Origin: Rattus norvegicus
Lineage: Eukaryota > Chordata > Mammalia > Rodentia > Muridae
Reading direction: 5' to 3'
NCBI RefSeq assembly: GCF_036323735.1
Contig: NC_086019.1
Coordinates: forward strand, 236,697,102 to 236,761,101
DNA length: 64,000 nucleotides
Shown here: positions 10,178 through 20,950 of the stretch, piece after piece
How positions within the stretch are numbered: the first letter of the stretch is position 1
Layout of the letters: each line of letters opens with the position of its first letter
Translations under genes and position numbers: made by a program
Notes under the pieces: model-generated
Told to the model about the DNA's origin: nothing
What the model saw: the letters and a program-made list of their open reading frames with translations, nothing else
The model's database searches: none

Positions 10178-10199
10178 CGGCACATACACACACCAGTGA

Positions 10200-10555
10200 T
10201 TATTATAGAAAGTCCACATTACCTTAGTGTTCCTGCTTGCCATCCTGCATTCTATGGGTTTGGAGGTTTGAGTCCTTGTCGGGAAGGCCTGTTGCTTTGG
10301 CGTCGGTGGAGAAATCACACAGGACTACATGGCAGAGGAAGCCACTCCCCTCGTGGCAGCCCAGAAGGGGAAGGAAAGGCAGAAAGGACAGACTATTGTC
10401 CTAATATCTTTTTTCAAGGGCATGCCCCAGTGACTAATTGCATTCCTTAAGCCAGCCCTACTTTCTCCTACTCCCCAGTAGCATCAGGTTTTGGGAACCA
10501 AGCCTAAAACACCTAGGTCTTTGGGGAACAATATGACCCAGACCATAACAGACAA
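10200..10555. repeat. Possible old interspersed repeat, unnamed
   Basis: The segment ending CTTTGGGGAACAATATGACC / GACCATAACA resembles text I associate with old mammalian interspersed repeats, but I cannot name the family or its orientation. It contains no supported gene. Confidence 0.3.
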
Positions 10556-10599
10556 AATGTTTGCTGCAGTAGGTAATCCTCAGTGGTTTATGTATCTAC

Positions 10600-10870
10600 T
10601 CATTTCCTTCTCCCAGCCCTCATGATTCCTATTTAAAATCAACAACAATAAAACCCACAAACAAAACCAAAAAAATCCATCCTTTCCAAGTATTATATAA
10701 TTGGAACTGTATAGTATTTATCTTTTCTAGTAATAATATATTTAAGGCTTCTCTATGTTTTTTCATGTCTTGATGTCTGGATCTGCTGTAGTTAATCAAT
10801 TTCTGAAGGGATGCCGTGATTACTTCCAAGTGTTGGCAGTGCTTATGAAACTACTATAGTGTTCGAGTTC
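10600..10870 (-). mobile_element. Ancient L1 fragment
   Basis: CTTTCCAAGTATTATATAATTGG and GATGTCTGGATCTGCTGTAG resemble reverse-strand old L1 text. Very diverged; no intact frame. Confidence 0.4.
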
Positions 10871-10879
10871 TACCTTTGT

Positions 10880-11022
10880 TGTTGTTGCCATTTATACAGG
10901 GCCTTTCTCACTGTGTGGCTCAAGCTAGTCTCAAACTCACTGACCCAGGCTGACCTTAAGTCACCATCCTCTCACCACAGCCTCCCAAGTGCTGGGAGAC
11001 ACCATACTCATGTCTTTAAACT
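10880..11022 (-). mobile_element. B1 SINE, diverged
   Basis: CTCACTGTGTGGCTCAAGCTAG, GACCCAGGCTGACCTTAAG and CCTCCCAAGTGCTGGGA are the reverse complement of B1, in the expected order. Confidence 0.72.
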
Positions 11023-11029
11023 GTCTTTT

Positions 11030-11700
11030 ATGTGTACACGTTTTTAGCTCACTTGGACAACTAATGAGTAAATGCTACCTTATATGAATAAGGTGTGTTT
11101 GGTTTTGTAAGAAAGTGCCAGTTGTGTAAAGGGGTTAGATCATTTGCACTTTCAATAGCAAAGAATGTGAATTCCTGTTGTTCTAGTGTATCCTTGCTAG
11201 CATCTGGTATCAATCTTCTGAATGTTAACCATTCTAATAGGTATTTAAGGTAACTATCTCATTGTTTTAATTTACTTTTCTCTAAGGACAAAGGATGATG
11301 ACTATCTTGTGGGAAGATTGTTTTCCATGTGTATTTCTTGCTTGATGATTATTGAGATCTTTTGCCCAATTTTTAATTGGGTTGTTTTATTACTGAATTT
11401 TATGTTTGTGTATTTTTTTATAGTAGTTTGTTATTAACTGTTTGTAAACATGTCCCTACTCTGTGCCTTCTGTCCTCATTCTTTCTTAATAGCATTTTCA
11501 CAAAACAGTTTGTAATTTTAATGAATTATGAAACATTTGCTGTAGATATTGACCTTTGGAGGAAGTCATTGCTGTATCTGAGGTCATCTAGGTTTTTACT
11601 GTGCTGTATTCCAGGAATTTCACACTTTACACATAGGATTTTGGTTTATTTTGAATTCTTGAGAATTGTATAAGGAATGAATCTTGATAAACTTTTGTGA
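11030..11700 (-). mobile_element. Ancient L1 ORF2 fragment
   Basis: Reverse L1 ORF2 landmarks include CTTGCTAGCATCTGGTATCAA, AACCATTCTAATAGGTATTTAAGG and GATCTTTTGCCCAATTTTTAATTGGGTTG. It is cut at its right end by the younger L1 that begins about 11725. Confidence 0.55.
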
Positions 11701-11701
11701 A

Positions 11702-11752
11702 TTGATTTGCATTATTTATTTATTTATTCATTCATTCATTCATTTATTTTTA
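11702..11752. repeat. (ATTT/ATTC)n low-complexity tract
   Basis: Mixed TTTA/TTCA tetranucleotides mark the poly(A) end, seen as T-rich, of the reverse-oriented L1 that follows. Confidence 0.7.
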
Positions 11753-14100
11753 CACTCCAGATTTTATTATTTCCCTCCTGGTCCACCCTCTCCCCCCCTG
11801 ACTGTTCCACATCCCATACCTCCTCCTTGCCCCCCCCCCATGAGGATGTCACCACCCCACCAGACCTCTAAACTCCCTAGGGCCTCCAGTCTCTTGAGGG
11901 TTAGGCACATCTTCTCTGACTGAACCAAGACCTGAGAGTCCTCGGCTGTATATGTATGTGTTGGAGGCCTCATCTCAGCTGGTGTTTGCTGCCTAGTTGG
12001 TGATCCAGTGTCTGAGAGATCTCAGGGGTCCAGGTTAATTGAGACTGCTGGTCCTCCCTACAGGGTTGCCCTCCTCCTCAGCTTCCTCCAGCTTTTCCCT
12101 AATTCAACCAGAGGGGTCAGCAGCATTGGTTGGGTGCACATATCTGCATCTGACTCTTTGAGCTGCTTGTTGGGCAGATGCTTCAGTTGCTTTTGGAGGG
12201 CAGCCATGATAGGTCCCCTTTTGTGAACACCCCATAGCCTCAGTAGTGGTCAGGTCTTAGGGCTTCCCCTTGAACTGGATCCCACTTTGAGCCTGTCGCT
12301 GGACCTTCTTTTCTCAGGTTCTTCTCCATTTCCATCCCTGCATTTCTTTCAGACAGGAAGAATTATGGGTCAGATCTTTGGCTGTGAGATAGCAACCCCA
12401 TCCATCACTTGATGCCCTGTCTTTCTGCTGGAGGTGGGCTCAACAAGTTCCCTCTCCCCATTGTTGGACATTTCATCTAAAGGCCCTCCCTTTGAGTCCT
12501 AAGAGTCTCTCACCTCCCAGCTCTCTGGTACATTCTGGAGGCTCTTCCCGAGGTTGCCATTCTTTCTACTGGCCCTCAGGGCTTCAGTCCTTTTCTCTGA
12601 CACAATACCAGATAATGTTTTCTTCTCTCTCACCCCAGTCCCCTTTCCCTCCCAATCCCCCCCCCCATTTGTGGTTGTTTTCTTCTCCCTCCCAAGTGGA
12701 ACTGAGGCATTTTTACTTGGGCCCTTCAACTTATTGACCTTTTTGAATTCTGTGGACTGTACCTTGGGTATTCTGTAATTTTTTTCGGGGTGGGGCTAAT
12801 ATTCACTTATTACTGAGAACATACTATGCATGTCCTTTTGGGTCTGAGTTATCTCACTCAGGATATTTTCTAGTTCCATTCATTTGCCTGCAAAACTCAG
12901 GATGTCCTCGTTCTTAATAGCTGAGTAGTATTCCATTGGGTAAATGAACCACACTTTCTATATCCATTCTTCTGTCATGGAACATCTGGGTTGTTTCTAG
13001 CTTCTGGCTATCACAAATAAGGCTGCTATGAACACAGTGGAAGACATACCCCTGTGTCATGGTGGGGCATCTTTTGGTTATATTCCCAAAAGTGGTATTT
13101 CTGGATCCTTAGTTAGGTCTATTTCCAATTTTCTGAGGAACCTCCCAAGTTGATTTCTAGAGTGGTTATACCAGTTTGCAATCCCACCAGCAAAAGGAGT
13201 GCTCCTCTTTCTCCATGTCCTTGACAACATGTGTTGTCACCAGAGGTTTTGATCTTAGCTATTCTGATTGGTGTAAGTAAGGTGGACTCTTAGGATTGTT
13301 TTGATGTACATTTCCCTGATGACTAAGAACGTTGAACATTTCTTTAAGTGCTTCTCAGCCACTCAAGATTCCTCTGTTGTGAACTCTGTTTAGTTCTGTA
13401 CCCCATTTTTTGATTGGGTTGTTTGGGGGTTTTTATGGTTAGCTTCTTGGTTCTTTATATATTTTGAATTTTAGCCCTCTATCGGATGTGAGGTTAGTGA
13501 AGATTTTTTTCCCAATCTGTAGGATGCCACTTTGTCTTATTGACTATATCCTTTGCCTTACAGAAGCTTTCCAGTTTTATGAGGTCCTATTTATCAATTT
13601 TTGATCTTAGAGCATGAACCATTGGAGTTGTGGTTAGAAAAATTTCCCCCACCCCCCAGGGTTGGGGATTCTGCTCAGTGGTAGAGCGCTTGACTAGCAA
13701 GTGCAAGGCCCTGGGTTCGGGCCCCAGCTCCGAAAAAAAGAAAATTTAAAAAAAGAAAAGAAAAGAAAAATTTCCCCCATGCTAATGAGTTCAAGACTCT
13801 TTCCCAATTTCTCTTTATTAGATTGAGTGTATCTGTTTTTTTATGTTGAGGTCCTTGATCCACTTGGACTTGAGTTTTGTGCAAGGTGACAAATATGGAT
13901 CTATTTTTATTTTTCTGCATACAGACAGTCAGTTAGACCAGCACCATTTATTGAAGATGCTTGATTCCCATTTATTCTAGCACTGTGTTGCCTTTGCTCA
14001 TTGACAATGATGAGTTGACTGTGTGAGTCTGTCTCTAGGCTCTCTGTGCAGTTTCTGTGTGATCAACTTGTCCATTTCTTTCTGCACGTTCACTGTGGCT
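11753..14100 (-). mobile_element. Lx-type L1, 3'UTR and ORF2 C-terminal part
   Basis: Reverse-strand rodent L1 3'UTR (ACACTCCAGATTTTATT, CATCTTCTCTGACTGAACC) runs to about 12780. From about 12795 it is followed by the ORF2 C-terminal region (ATTCACTTATTACTGAG, ATCTCACTCAGGATATTTTC, TCCATTCTTCTGTCATGG, AATCCCACCAGCAAAAGGAG). It is 5'-truncated and carries many stops. An ID element interrupts it at 13652-13765. It is antisense to Ric1. Confidence 0.8.
13652..13765 (+). mobile_element. ID SINE inserted in L1
   Basis: The ID body has A- and B-box-like motifs and a long AAAAG-rich tail. The 14-bp duplication AAAAATTTCCCCCA occurs at 13638-13651 and 13766-13779, so it split the older reverse-oriented L1. 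Confidence 0.94.
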
Positions 14101-14345
14101 TTACAGTGGTAAGTTCTGAACTTAGCATTAGCACTCCAGCAATCTTCATCATTCTTTGTCTACAAACTCTTCATCTAAAGTGTACAGCTCATTTGTGGGC
14201 AGCCCCCAAATAGCTACTGGGATTTGGGCTGGGATTGCAGTGTCTTTGTAGATTTAACAAGGAAGAATTGATATCTCTGCAGTATTGACCCTCCCTATCC
14301 ATTAATATGAACTATTTATTTATTCTTTGATATCTTTCATTAGTG
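14101..14345 (-). mobile_element. Ancient L1 ORF2 fragment
   Basis: TAGATTTAACAAGGAAGAATTGATATC, CAGTATTGACCCTCC and ATATCTTTCATTAGTG resemble old L1 ORF2 in reverse, unlike the younger L1 on either side. Boundaries are approximate. Confidence 0.4.
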
Positions 14346-14726
14346 TATAATATTTCTTTTTTAACTGATTTTTTACTTTTATTGGATATTTTTTAATTTA
14401 CGTCTTAAATGTTATTCCCTTTCCCAGTTTCCCCTCCAGAAACCAGCTATCCCATCCCCCCTTCCCCTGCTTCTATGAGGGTGCTCCCCCACTCACCCAT
14501 CCACTCCCACCTCACTGCACTAGCATTATCCTACACTAGGGCATTGAGCCTTCATGAGACCAAGGGCCTCTCCTCCCATTGAAACCCAACAAGGCCATCC
14601 TCTGCTACATATGCAGCTGGAGCCATGGGTTGCTCCCTCTGTACTCTTTGGTTGCTGGTTTAGTCCTTGGGAGCTCAGGGGTGTCTGGTTGGTTGATATT
14701 GTTGTTTTTCCTATGGGATTGCAAAC
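14346..14726 (-). mobile_element. L1 3'UTR fragment (5'-truncated)
   Basis: Rodent L1 3'UTR in reverse: ACGTCTTAAATGTTATTCCC, GAGGGTGCTCCCCCACTCACC, AAGGCCATCCTCTGCTACAT and CCTATGGGATTGCAAAC. The T-rich start marks its 3' end. Its 5'-truncated end abuts the Gapdh pseudogene fragment directly. Confidence 0.78.
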
Positions 14727-14728
14727 TA

Positions 14729-15213
14729 CCTCAACTACATGGTCTACATGGTCCAGTATGACTCTACCCATGGTAAGTTCAACAGCACAGTCAAGGCTGA
14801 GAATGGGAAGCTTGTCATCAACAGGAAGCCCATCACCATCTTCCAGGAGCGAGATCCCGCTAACATCAAATGGGTGATGCTGGTGCTGAGTATGTCATGG
14901 AGACTACTGACGTCTTCACCACCATGGAGAAGGCTGGGGCTCACTTGAAGGGTTGGAGCAAAAGGGCCATCATCTCCACCCCTTCAGCTGATGGCCCCAT
15001 GTTTGTGATGGGTGTGAACCACGAGAAATATGACAACTCCCTCAAGATTGTCAGCAATGCATCCTGCACCACCAACTGCTTAGCCCCCCTGGCCAAGGTC
15101 ATCCATGACAACTTTGGCATCGTGGAAGGGCTCATGATCACAGTCTATACCATCACTGCCACTCAGAAGACTGTGGAAAGGACCTCAGTCCTTTCTCTAA
15201 CTCCTCCACTGGG
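14729..15213 (+). pseudogene. Gapdh retropseudogene fragment
   Basis: The stretch translates as GAPDH from about residue 44 onward: NYMVYM, STHGKFN, KPITIFQERDPANIKW, then GAEYVMETTDVFTTMEKAGAH, VNHEKYDNSLKIVSNASCTT and HDNFGIVEGL. Introns are absent, so it is a retrocopy of mRNA. One G is missing in a G-run at 14872-14874, shifting the frame. Several residues differ from GAPDH. The homology fades after about 15180 and both ends of the mRNA are missing, with no poly(A). It is inert inside Ric1 intron 1. Gapdh has many such copies in rodents. Confidence 0.92.
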
Positions 15214-15218
15214 GGCTT

Positions 15219-15768
15219 GTTGTTGTAAAAATATAAAAAATAAAAAAAGTAGGGTTGTCTTTTATCCCACTAGGATCAGCACCACAGTGCCCCAAGATAT
15301 CTGCTGGATATCTTGCCAGAAGCACACATTCCAATTCCGTGGCAGCCCAGACTAGCTGCCCCACACTCCATTACACTCCATCTACACATGAAAGAGCACA
15401 CAACACAATAACCTTGGATCTAATGGATAAGATATAATTGCCCACCTACACATACAAAGCCCAGTACCATCCATCCCTTAAGAACATTAATAACAACCTG
15501 TAAATACACAGAGTGGAATCTTAACGTCACCTGCCATGGCTTCTCACCTTCTCCCTCCTGTCTCTCTTCCTTTCCGTTCCAGTCTCCTCCTCTTCCTTCT
15601 CCTCCAATGGCAGGCCTCCTTCTATCCTGTACCTGCACCTCACCTGTATTTTACAAATTCAATAGGAAGAGGGTTCTGGTGAAGTCACCTGAGTCCTGAG
15701 TATGTGACTAGACAGCTGTCCTTGTGGCAGTGGAATTAGCATCAAAATACAGATAACTCAAACCACAA
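15219..15768 (-). mobile_element. LTR of an endogenous retrovirus-like element, copy 1
   Basis: On the minus strand it begins TGTTGTGGTTTGAG and ends ACAACAACA. A purine-rich tract (minus-strand AAAAAGGGGGAAA, 15769-15781) precedes it, as a polypurine tract precedes a 3' LTR. It is a close inverted match to 23873-24460 but lacks about 40 bp of that copy's middle. I believe it belongs to a rodent ERVK/MYSERV-type family, without certainty. Internal sequence extends to the right. Confidence 0.7.
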
Positions 15769-16223
15769 CATTTCCCCCTTTTTGTCCAGTTAAAAGGCCT
15801 TTTCACTTATATATAAATTGAGTACAATTATTACCATTCTACAATTTATAAAACATATGATATATTCAACACCCAGTCTATCAATTTTGTCCATTAACTA
15901 AAGCACCTTGTCATCTGTCCTAAAAGACTATAATTCTCTACCTGACTTATATCTTGGTTTGAGATCATAAACCATCTGAAAAACCACCCTTTCAAATTTA
16001 TTACCTTTTTAAATGTTAAACAGCTTGGGTTGTCTATAAGACTACCAGTTTTCAACCCCGTCAGAAATCTTTGAATGACCAAATATCTGTACACATAGGA
16101 AGACTAATACGGCTTCCAGAACTGAGAGGTTGTAGAGACAAATCTCCACTAGCACAGTCCTCTGTTAGCAACATGTGAGTGTAAGTCTTTAGCCTTCTGA
16201 CCCAAAATCAACTGACATACTGT
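15769..16223 (-). mobile_element. ERV-like internal remnant, 3' portion
   Basis: It lies directly inside the LTR at its polypurine-tract side and is AT-rich with no intact frame. By position it is the 3' end of the retroviral interior, later split by an ID element and an L1. No specific gene can be assigned. Confidence 0.45.
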
Positions 16224-16239
16224 TGAAATGTAGTTTTTT
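16224..16239. repeat. Target-site duplication, copy 1 of 3
   Basis: TGAAATGTAGTTTTTT; the same 16-mer recurs at 16331-16346 and 22835-22850. This copy is the left flank of the ID element. Confidence 0.9.
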
Positions 16240-16330
16240 TTTTGGTTCTTTTTTTCGGAGCTGGGGACCGAACCCAGGGCCTTGCGCTTCCTAGGCAAGC
16301 GCTCTACCACTGAGCTAAATCCTCAACCCC
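16240..16330 (-). mobile_element. ID SINE, antisense, next to L1
   Basis: The reverse complement of the ID consensus (CGGAGCTGGGGACCGAACCC ... CTACCACTGAGCTAAATCC) with its tail as a T-rich left end. It is bounded by the duplication TGAAATGTAG(T)n on both sides. Confidence 0.94.
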
Positions 16331-16346
16331 TGAAATGTAGTTTTTT
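16331..16346. repeat. Target-site duplication, copy 2 of 3
   Basis: This copy serves as the right flank of the ID element and the left flank of the L1. It merges with the L1 poly(T). Confidence 0.9.
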
Positions 16347-17064
16347 TTTTTTTTTATTAACTTGAGTATTTCTTATATACATTTCGAATGTTATTCCCTT
16401 TCCCGGTTTCCGGGCAAACCTCCCCCTCCCCCCTCCCCTTCCTTATGGGTGTTCCCCTCCCAACCCTCCCCCCATTGCCGCCCTCCCCCCATAGACTAGT
16501 TCACTGGGGGTTCAGTCTTAGCAGGACCCAGGGCTTCCCCTTCCACTGGTGCTCTTACTAGGATATTCATTGCTACATATGGGGTCAGAGTCCAGGGTCA
16601 GTCCATGTATAGTCTTTAGGTAGTGGCTTAGTCCCTGGAAGCTCTGGTTGCTTGGCATTGTTGTACTTTTGGGGTCTCGAGCCCCTTCAAGCTCTTCCAG
16701 TTCTTTCTCTGATTCCTTCAACAGGGGACCTATTCTCAGTTCAGTGGTTTGCTGCTGGCATTCGCCTCTGTATTTGCTGTATTCTGGCTGTGTCTCTCAG
16801 GAGCGATCTACATCCGGCTCCTGTCGGTCTGCACTTCTTTGCTTCATCCATCTTGTCTAATTGGGTGGCTGTATATGTATGGGCCACATGTGGGGCAGGC
16901 TCTGAATGGGTGTTCCTTCAGTCTCTGTTGTAATCTTTGCCTCTCCCTTCCCTGCCAAGGGTATTCTTTTTCCTCATTTAAAGAAGGAGTGAAGCATTCA
17001 CATTTTGATCATCCGTCTTGAGTTTCGTTTGTTCTAGGGATCTAGGGTAATTCAAGCATTTGGG

Positions 17065-17660
17065 CTAATAGCCACTTATCAATGAGTGCATACCATGTAT
17101 GTCTTTCTATGATTGGGTTAGCTCACTCAGGATGATATTTTCCAGTTCCAACCATTTGCCTACGAATTTCATAAACTCGTTGTTTTTGATAGCTGAGTAA
17201 TATTCCATTGTGTAGATGTACCACATTTTCTGTATCCATTCCTCTGTTGAAGGGCATCTGGGTTCTTTCCATTTTCTGGCTATTATAAATAAGGCTGCGA
17301 TGAACATAGTGGAGCACGTGTCTCTTTTATATGTTGAGGCATCTTTTGGGTATATGCCCAAGAGAGGTATAGCTGGATCCTCAGGCAGTTCAATGTCCAA
17401 TTTTCTGAGGAACCTCCAGACTGATTTCCAGAATGGTTTTACCAGTCTGCAATCCCACCAACAATGGAGGAGTGTTCCTCTTTCTCCACATCCTCGCCAG
17501 CATCTGCTGTCACCTGAGTTTTTGATCTTAGCCATTCTCACTGGTGTGAGGTGAAATCTCAGGGTTGTTTTGATTTGCATTTCCCTTATGACTAAAGATG
17601 TTGAACATTTCTTTAGGTGTTTCTCAGCCATTCGGCATTCCTCAGCTGTGAATTCTTTGT
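17065..17660 (-). pseudogene. L1 ORF2 C-terminal part, out of frame after the shift
   Basis: Beyond the frameshift the ORF2 text continues in another frame. It includes the C-terminal Cys-rich knuckle (CWRGCGERGTLLHCWWDC) and the conserved WKEPRCPSTEEWIQKMWYIY block. A stop (CTA on the + strand, 17107-17109) follows LSELTQS. The usual last ~14 codons continue in the same frame to another stop at 17065-17067, so this nonsense codon is a second lesion. Confidence 0.85.
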
Positions 17661-20600
17661 TTAGCTCTGAACCCCATTTTTAATAGGGTTATTTGTTTCC
17701 CTGCGGTCTAACTTCTTGAGTTCTTTGTATATTTTGGATATTAACCCTCTCTCTGTTGTAGGATTGGTAAAGATCTTTTCCCAATCTGTTGGTTGCCGTT
17801 TTGTCCTAACCACAGTGTCCTTTGCCTTACAGAAGCTTTGCAGTTTTATGAGATCCCATTTGTCGATTCTTGATCTTAGAGCATAAGCCATTGGTGTTTT
17901 GTTCAGGAAATTTTTTCCAGTGCCTATGTGTTCCAGATGCTTCCCTAGTTTTTCTTCTATTAGTTTGAGTGTGTCTGGTTTGATGTGGAGGTCCTTGATC
18001 CACTTGGACTTAAGCTTTGTACAGGGTGATAAGCATGGATCGATCTGCATTCTTCTACATGTTGCCCTCCAGTTGAACCAGCACCATTTGCTGAAAATGC
18101 TATCTTTTTTCCATTGGATGGTTTTGGCTCCTTTGTCAAAAATCAAGTGACCATAGGTGTGTGGGTTCATTTCTGGGTCTTCAATTCTATTCCATTGGTC
18201 TATCTGTCTATCTCTGTACCAATACCATGCAGTTTTTATCACTATTGCTCTGTAATACTGCTTGAGTTCAGGGATAGTGATTCCCCCTGAAGTCCTTTTA
18301 TTGTTGAGGATAGCTTTAGCTATCCTGGGTTTTTTGTTATTCCAGATGAATTTGCAAATTGTTCTGTCTAACTCTTTGAAGAATTGGATTGGTATTTTGA
18401 TGGGGATTGCATTGAATCTGTAGATTGCTTTTGGTAAAATGGCCATTTTTACTATATTAATCCTGCCAATCCATGAGCATGGGAGATCTTTCCATCTTCT
18501 GAGGACTTCTTCAATTTCCTTCTTCAGTGTCTTGAAGTTCTTATTGTACAGATCTTTTACTTGCTTGGTTAAAGTCACACCGAGGTACTTTATATTATTT
18601 GGGTCTATTATGAAGGGTGTCGTTTCCCTAATTTCTTTCTCGGCTTGTTTCTCTTTTGTATAGAGGAAGGCAACTGATTTATTTGAGTTAATTTTATACC
18701 CAGCCACTTTGCTGAAGTTGTTTATCAGCTTTAGTAGTTCTCTGGTGGAACTTTTGGGATCACTTAAATATACTATCATGTCATCTGCAAATAGTGATAT
18801 TTTGACCTCTTCTTTTCCGATCTGTATCCCCTTGATCTCCTTTTGTTGTCTGATTGCTCTGGCTAGAACTTCAAGAACTATATTGAATAAGTAGGGAGAG
18901 AGTGGGCAGCCTTGTCTAGTCCCTGATTTTAGTGGGATTGCTTCAAGTTTCTCTCCATTTAGTTTAATGTTAGCAACTGGTTTGCTGTATATGGCTTTTA
19001 CTATGTTTAGGTATGGGCCTTGAATTCCTATTCTTTCCAGGACTTTTATCATGAAGGGGTGTTGAATTTTGTCAAATGCTTTCTCAGCATCTAATGAAAT
19101 GATCATGTGGTTCTGTTCTTTCAGTTTGTTTATATAATGGATCACGTTGATGGTTTTCCGTATATTAAACCATCCCTGCATGCCTGGGATGAAGCCTACT
19201 TGATCATGGTGGATGATTGTTTTGATGTGCTCTTGAATTCGGTTTGCCAGAATTTTATTGAGTATTTTTGCGTCGATATTCATAAGGGAAATTGGTCTGA
19301 AGTTCTCTTTCTTTGTTGTGTCTTTGTGTGGTTTAGGTATAAGAGTAATTGTGGCTTCGTAGAAGGAATTCGGTAGGGCTCCATCTGTTTCAATTTTGTG
19401 GAATAGTTTGGATAATATTGGTATGAGGTCTTCTATGAAGGTTTGATAGAATTCTGCACTAAACCCGTCTGGACCTGGGCTCTTTTTGGTTGGGAGACCT
19501 TTAATGACTGCTTCTATTTCCTTAGGAGTTATGGGGTTGTTTAACTGGTTTATCTGTTCCTGATTTAACTTCGGTACCTGGTATCTGTCTAGGAAATTGT
19601 CCATTTCCTGAAGATTTTCAAATTTTGTTGAATATAGGTTTTTATAGTAAGATCTGATGATTTTTTGAATTTCCTCTGAATCTGTAGTTATGTCTCCCTT
19701 TTCATTTCTGATTTTGTTAATTTGGACGCACTCTCTGTGTCCTCTCGTTAGTCTGGCTAAGGGTTTATCTATCTTTTTGATTTTCTCAAAGAACCAACTT
19801 TCGGTTCTGTTGATTCTTTCTATGGTCCTTTTTGTTTCTACTTGGTTGATTTCAGCTCTGAGTATGATTATTTCCTGCCTTCTACTCCTCCTGGGTGTAT
19901 TTGCTTCTTTTTGTTCTAGAGCTTTTAGGTGTGCTGTCAAGCTGCTGACATATGCTCTTTCCTGTTTCTTTCTGCAGGCACTCAGCGCTATGAGTTTTCC
20001 TCTTAGCACAGCTTTCATTGTGTCCCATAAGTTTGGGTATGTTGTATCTTCATTTTCATTAAATTCTAAAAAGTTTTTAATTTCTTTCTTTATTTCTTCC
20101 TTGACCAGGTTATCATTGAGTAGAGCATTGTTCAATTTCCACGTATATGTGGGCATTCTTCCCTTACTGTTATTGAAGACCAGTTTTAGGCCGTGGTGGT
20201 CTGATAGCACGCATGGGATTATTTCTATCTTTCTGTACCTGTTGAGGCCCGTTTTTTGACCAATTATATGGTCAATTTTGGAGAAAGTACCATGAGGAGC
20301 TGAGAAGAAGGTATATCCTTTTGCTTTAGGATAGAATGTTCTATAAATATCCGTTAAGTCCATTTGGCTCATGACTTCTCTTAGTCTGTCGACATCACTG
20401 TTTAATTTCTGTTTCCATGATCTGTCCATTGATGAGAGTGGGGTGTTGAAATCTCCCACTATTATTATGTGAGGTGCAATGTGTGTTTTGAGCTTTAGTA
20501 AGGTTTCTTTTACGTATGTAGGTGCCCTTGTATTTGGGGCATAGATACTTAGGATTGAGAGTTCATCTTGGTGGATTTTTCCTTTGATGAATATGAAGTG

Positions 20601-20891
20601 TCCTTCCTTATCTTTTTTGATGACTTTTAGTTGGAAATTGATTTTATTTGATATTAGAATGGCTACTCCAGCTTGCTTCTTCTGACCATTTGCTTGGAAA
20701 GTTGTTTTCCAGCCTTTCACTCTGAGGTAGTGTCTGTCTTTGTCTCTGAGGTGTGTTTCCTGTAGGCAGCAGAATGCAGGGTCCTCGTTGCGTATCCAGT
20801 TTGTTAATCTATGTCTTTTTATTGGGGAGTTGAGGCCATTGATATTGAGAGATATTAAGGAATAGTGATTATTGTTTCCCTTTACATTCAT
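17661..20891 (-). CDS. L1 ORF2 (endonuclease + reverse transcriptase), truncated by frameshift, 1076 aa
   Basis: L1 ORF2p nicks DNA and reverse-transcribes L1 RNA at the nick. The N-terminal APE-type endonuclease shows SLNINGLNSP, QETH, VGDFNTPLSSMDR and SDHHG. The RT domain (about residues 450-770) shows KKSPGPDGFSAEFYQ, NFRPISLMN, SLDAEKAFDKIQ, GTRQGCPLSPYLFN and the catalytic FADD. The rodent protein is roughly 1,280 residues; this copy stops at 1076 because the A-run complementary to T 17677-17681 has five bases where the family frame needs six. The shift ends at a TAA (17661-17663) and removes the Cys-rich C-terminal domain, so the protein is probably defective. Confidence 0.93.
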   Translation of the reverse strand: MNVKGNNNHYSLISLNINGLNSPIKRHRLTNWIRNEDPAFCCLQETHLRDKDRHYLRVKGWKTTFQANGQKKQAGVAILISNKINFQLKVIKKDKEGHFIFIKGKIHQDELSILSIYAPNTRAPTYVKETLLKLKTHIAPHIIIVGDFNTPLSSMDRSWKQKLNSDVDRLREVMSQMDLTDIYRTFYPKAKGYTFFSAPHGTFSKIDHIIGQKTGLNRYRKIEIIPCVLSDHHGLKLVFNNSKGRMPTYTWKLNNALLNDNLVKEEIKKEIKNFLEFNENEDTTYPNLWDTMKAVLRGKLIALSACRKKQERAYVSSLTAHLKALEQKEANTPRRSRRQEIIILRAEINQVETKRTIERINRTESWFFEKIKKIDKPLARLTRGHRECVQINKIRNEKGDITTDSEEIQKIIRSYYKNLYSTKFENLQEMDNFLDRYQVPKLNQEQINQLNNPITPKEIEAVIKGLPTKKSPGPDGFSAEFYQTFIEDLIPILSKLFHKIETDGALPNSFYEATITLIPKPHKDTTKKENFRPISLMNIDAKILNKILANRIQEHIKTIIHHDQVGFIPGMQGWFNIRKTINVIHYINKLKEQNHMIISLDAEKAFDKIQHPFMIKVLERIGIQGPYLNIVKAIYSKPVANIKLNGEKLEAIPLKSGTRQGCPLSPYLFNIVLEVLARAIRQQKEIKGIQIGKEEVKISLFADDMIVYLSDPKSSTRELLKLINNFSKVAGYKINSNKSVAFLYTKEKQAEKEIRETTPFIIDPNNIKYLGVTLTKQVKDLYNKNFKTLKKEIEEVLRRWKDLPCSWIGRINIVKMAILPKAIYRFNAIPIKIPIQFFKELDRTICKFIWNNKKPRIAKAILNNKRTSGGITIPELKQYYRAIVIKTAWYWYRDRQIDQWNRIEDPEMNPHTYGHLIFDKGAKTIQWKKDSIFSKWCWFNWRATCRRMQIDPCLSPCTKLKSKWIKDLHIKPDTLKLIEEKLGKHLEHIGTGKNFLNKTPMAYALRSRIDKWDLIKLQSFCKAKDTVVRTKRQPTDWEKIFTNPTTERGLISKIYKELKKLDRRETNNPIKNGVQS

Positions 20892-20950
20892 ATTTGGATG
20901 TGAGGTTATGTTTGTGTGCTTTCATTCTCTTTGTTTTGTTGCCAAGACGA

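Noticed and set aside
14554..14877. 107-codon frame overlapping the Gapdh fragment
   Set aside because: It runs through L1 3'UTR into the pseudogene in a non-GAPDH frame; no real gene.
18439..20259. Plus-strand open frames of 74-189 codons inside the L1
   Set aside because: They are antisense shadows of L1 ORF2 with hydrophobic Phe/Leu/Ser composition.
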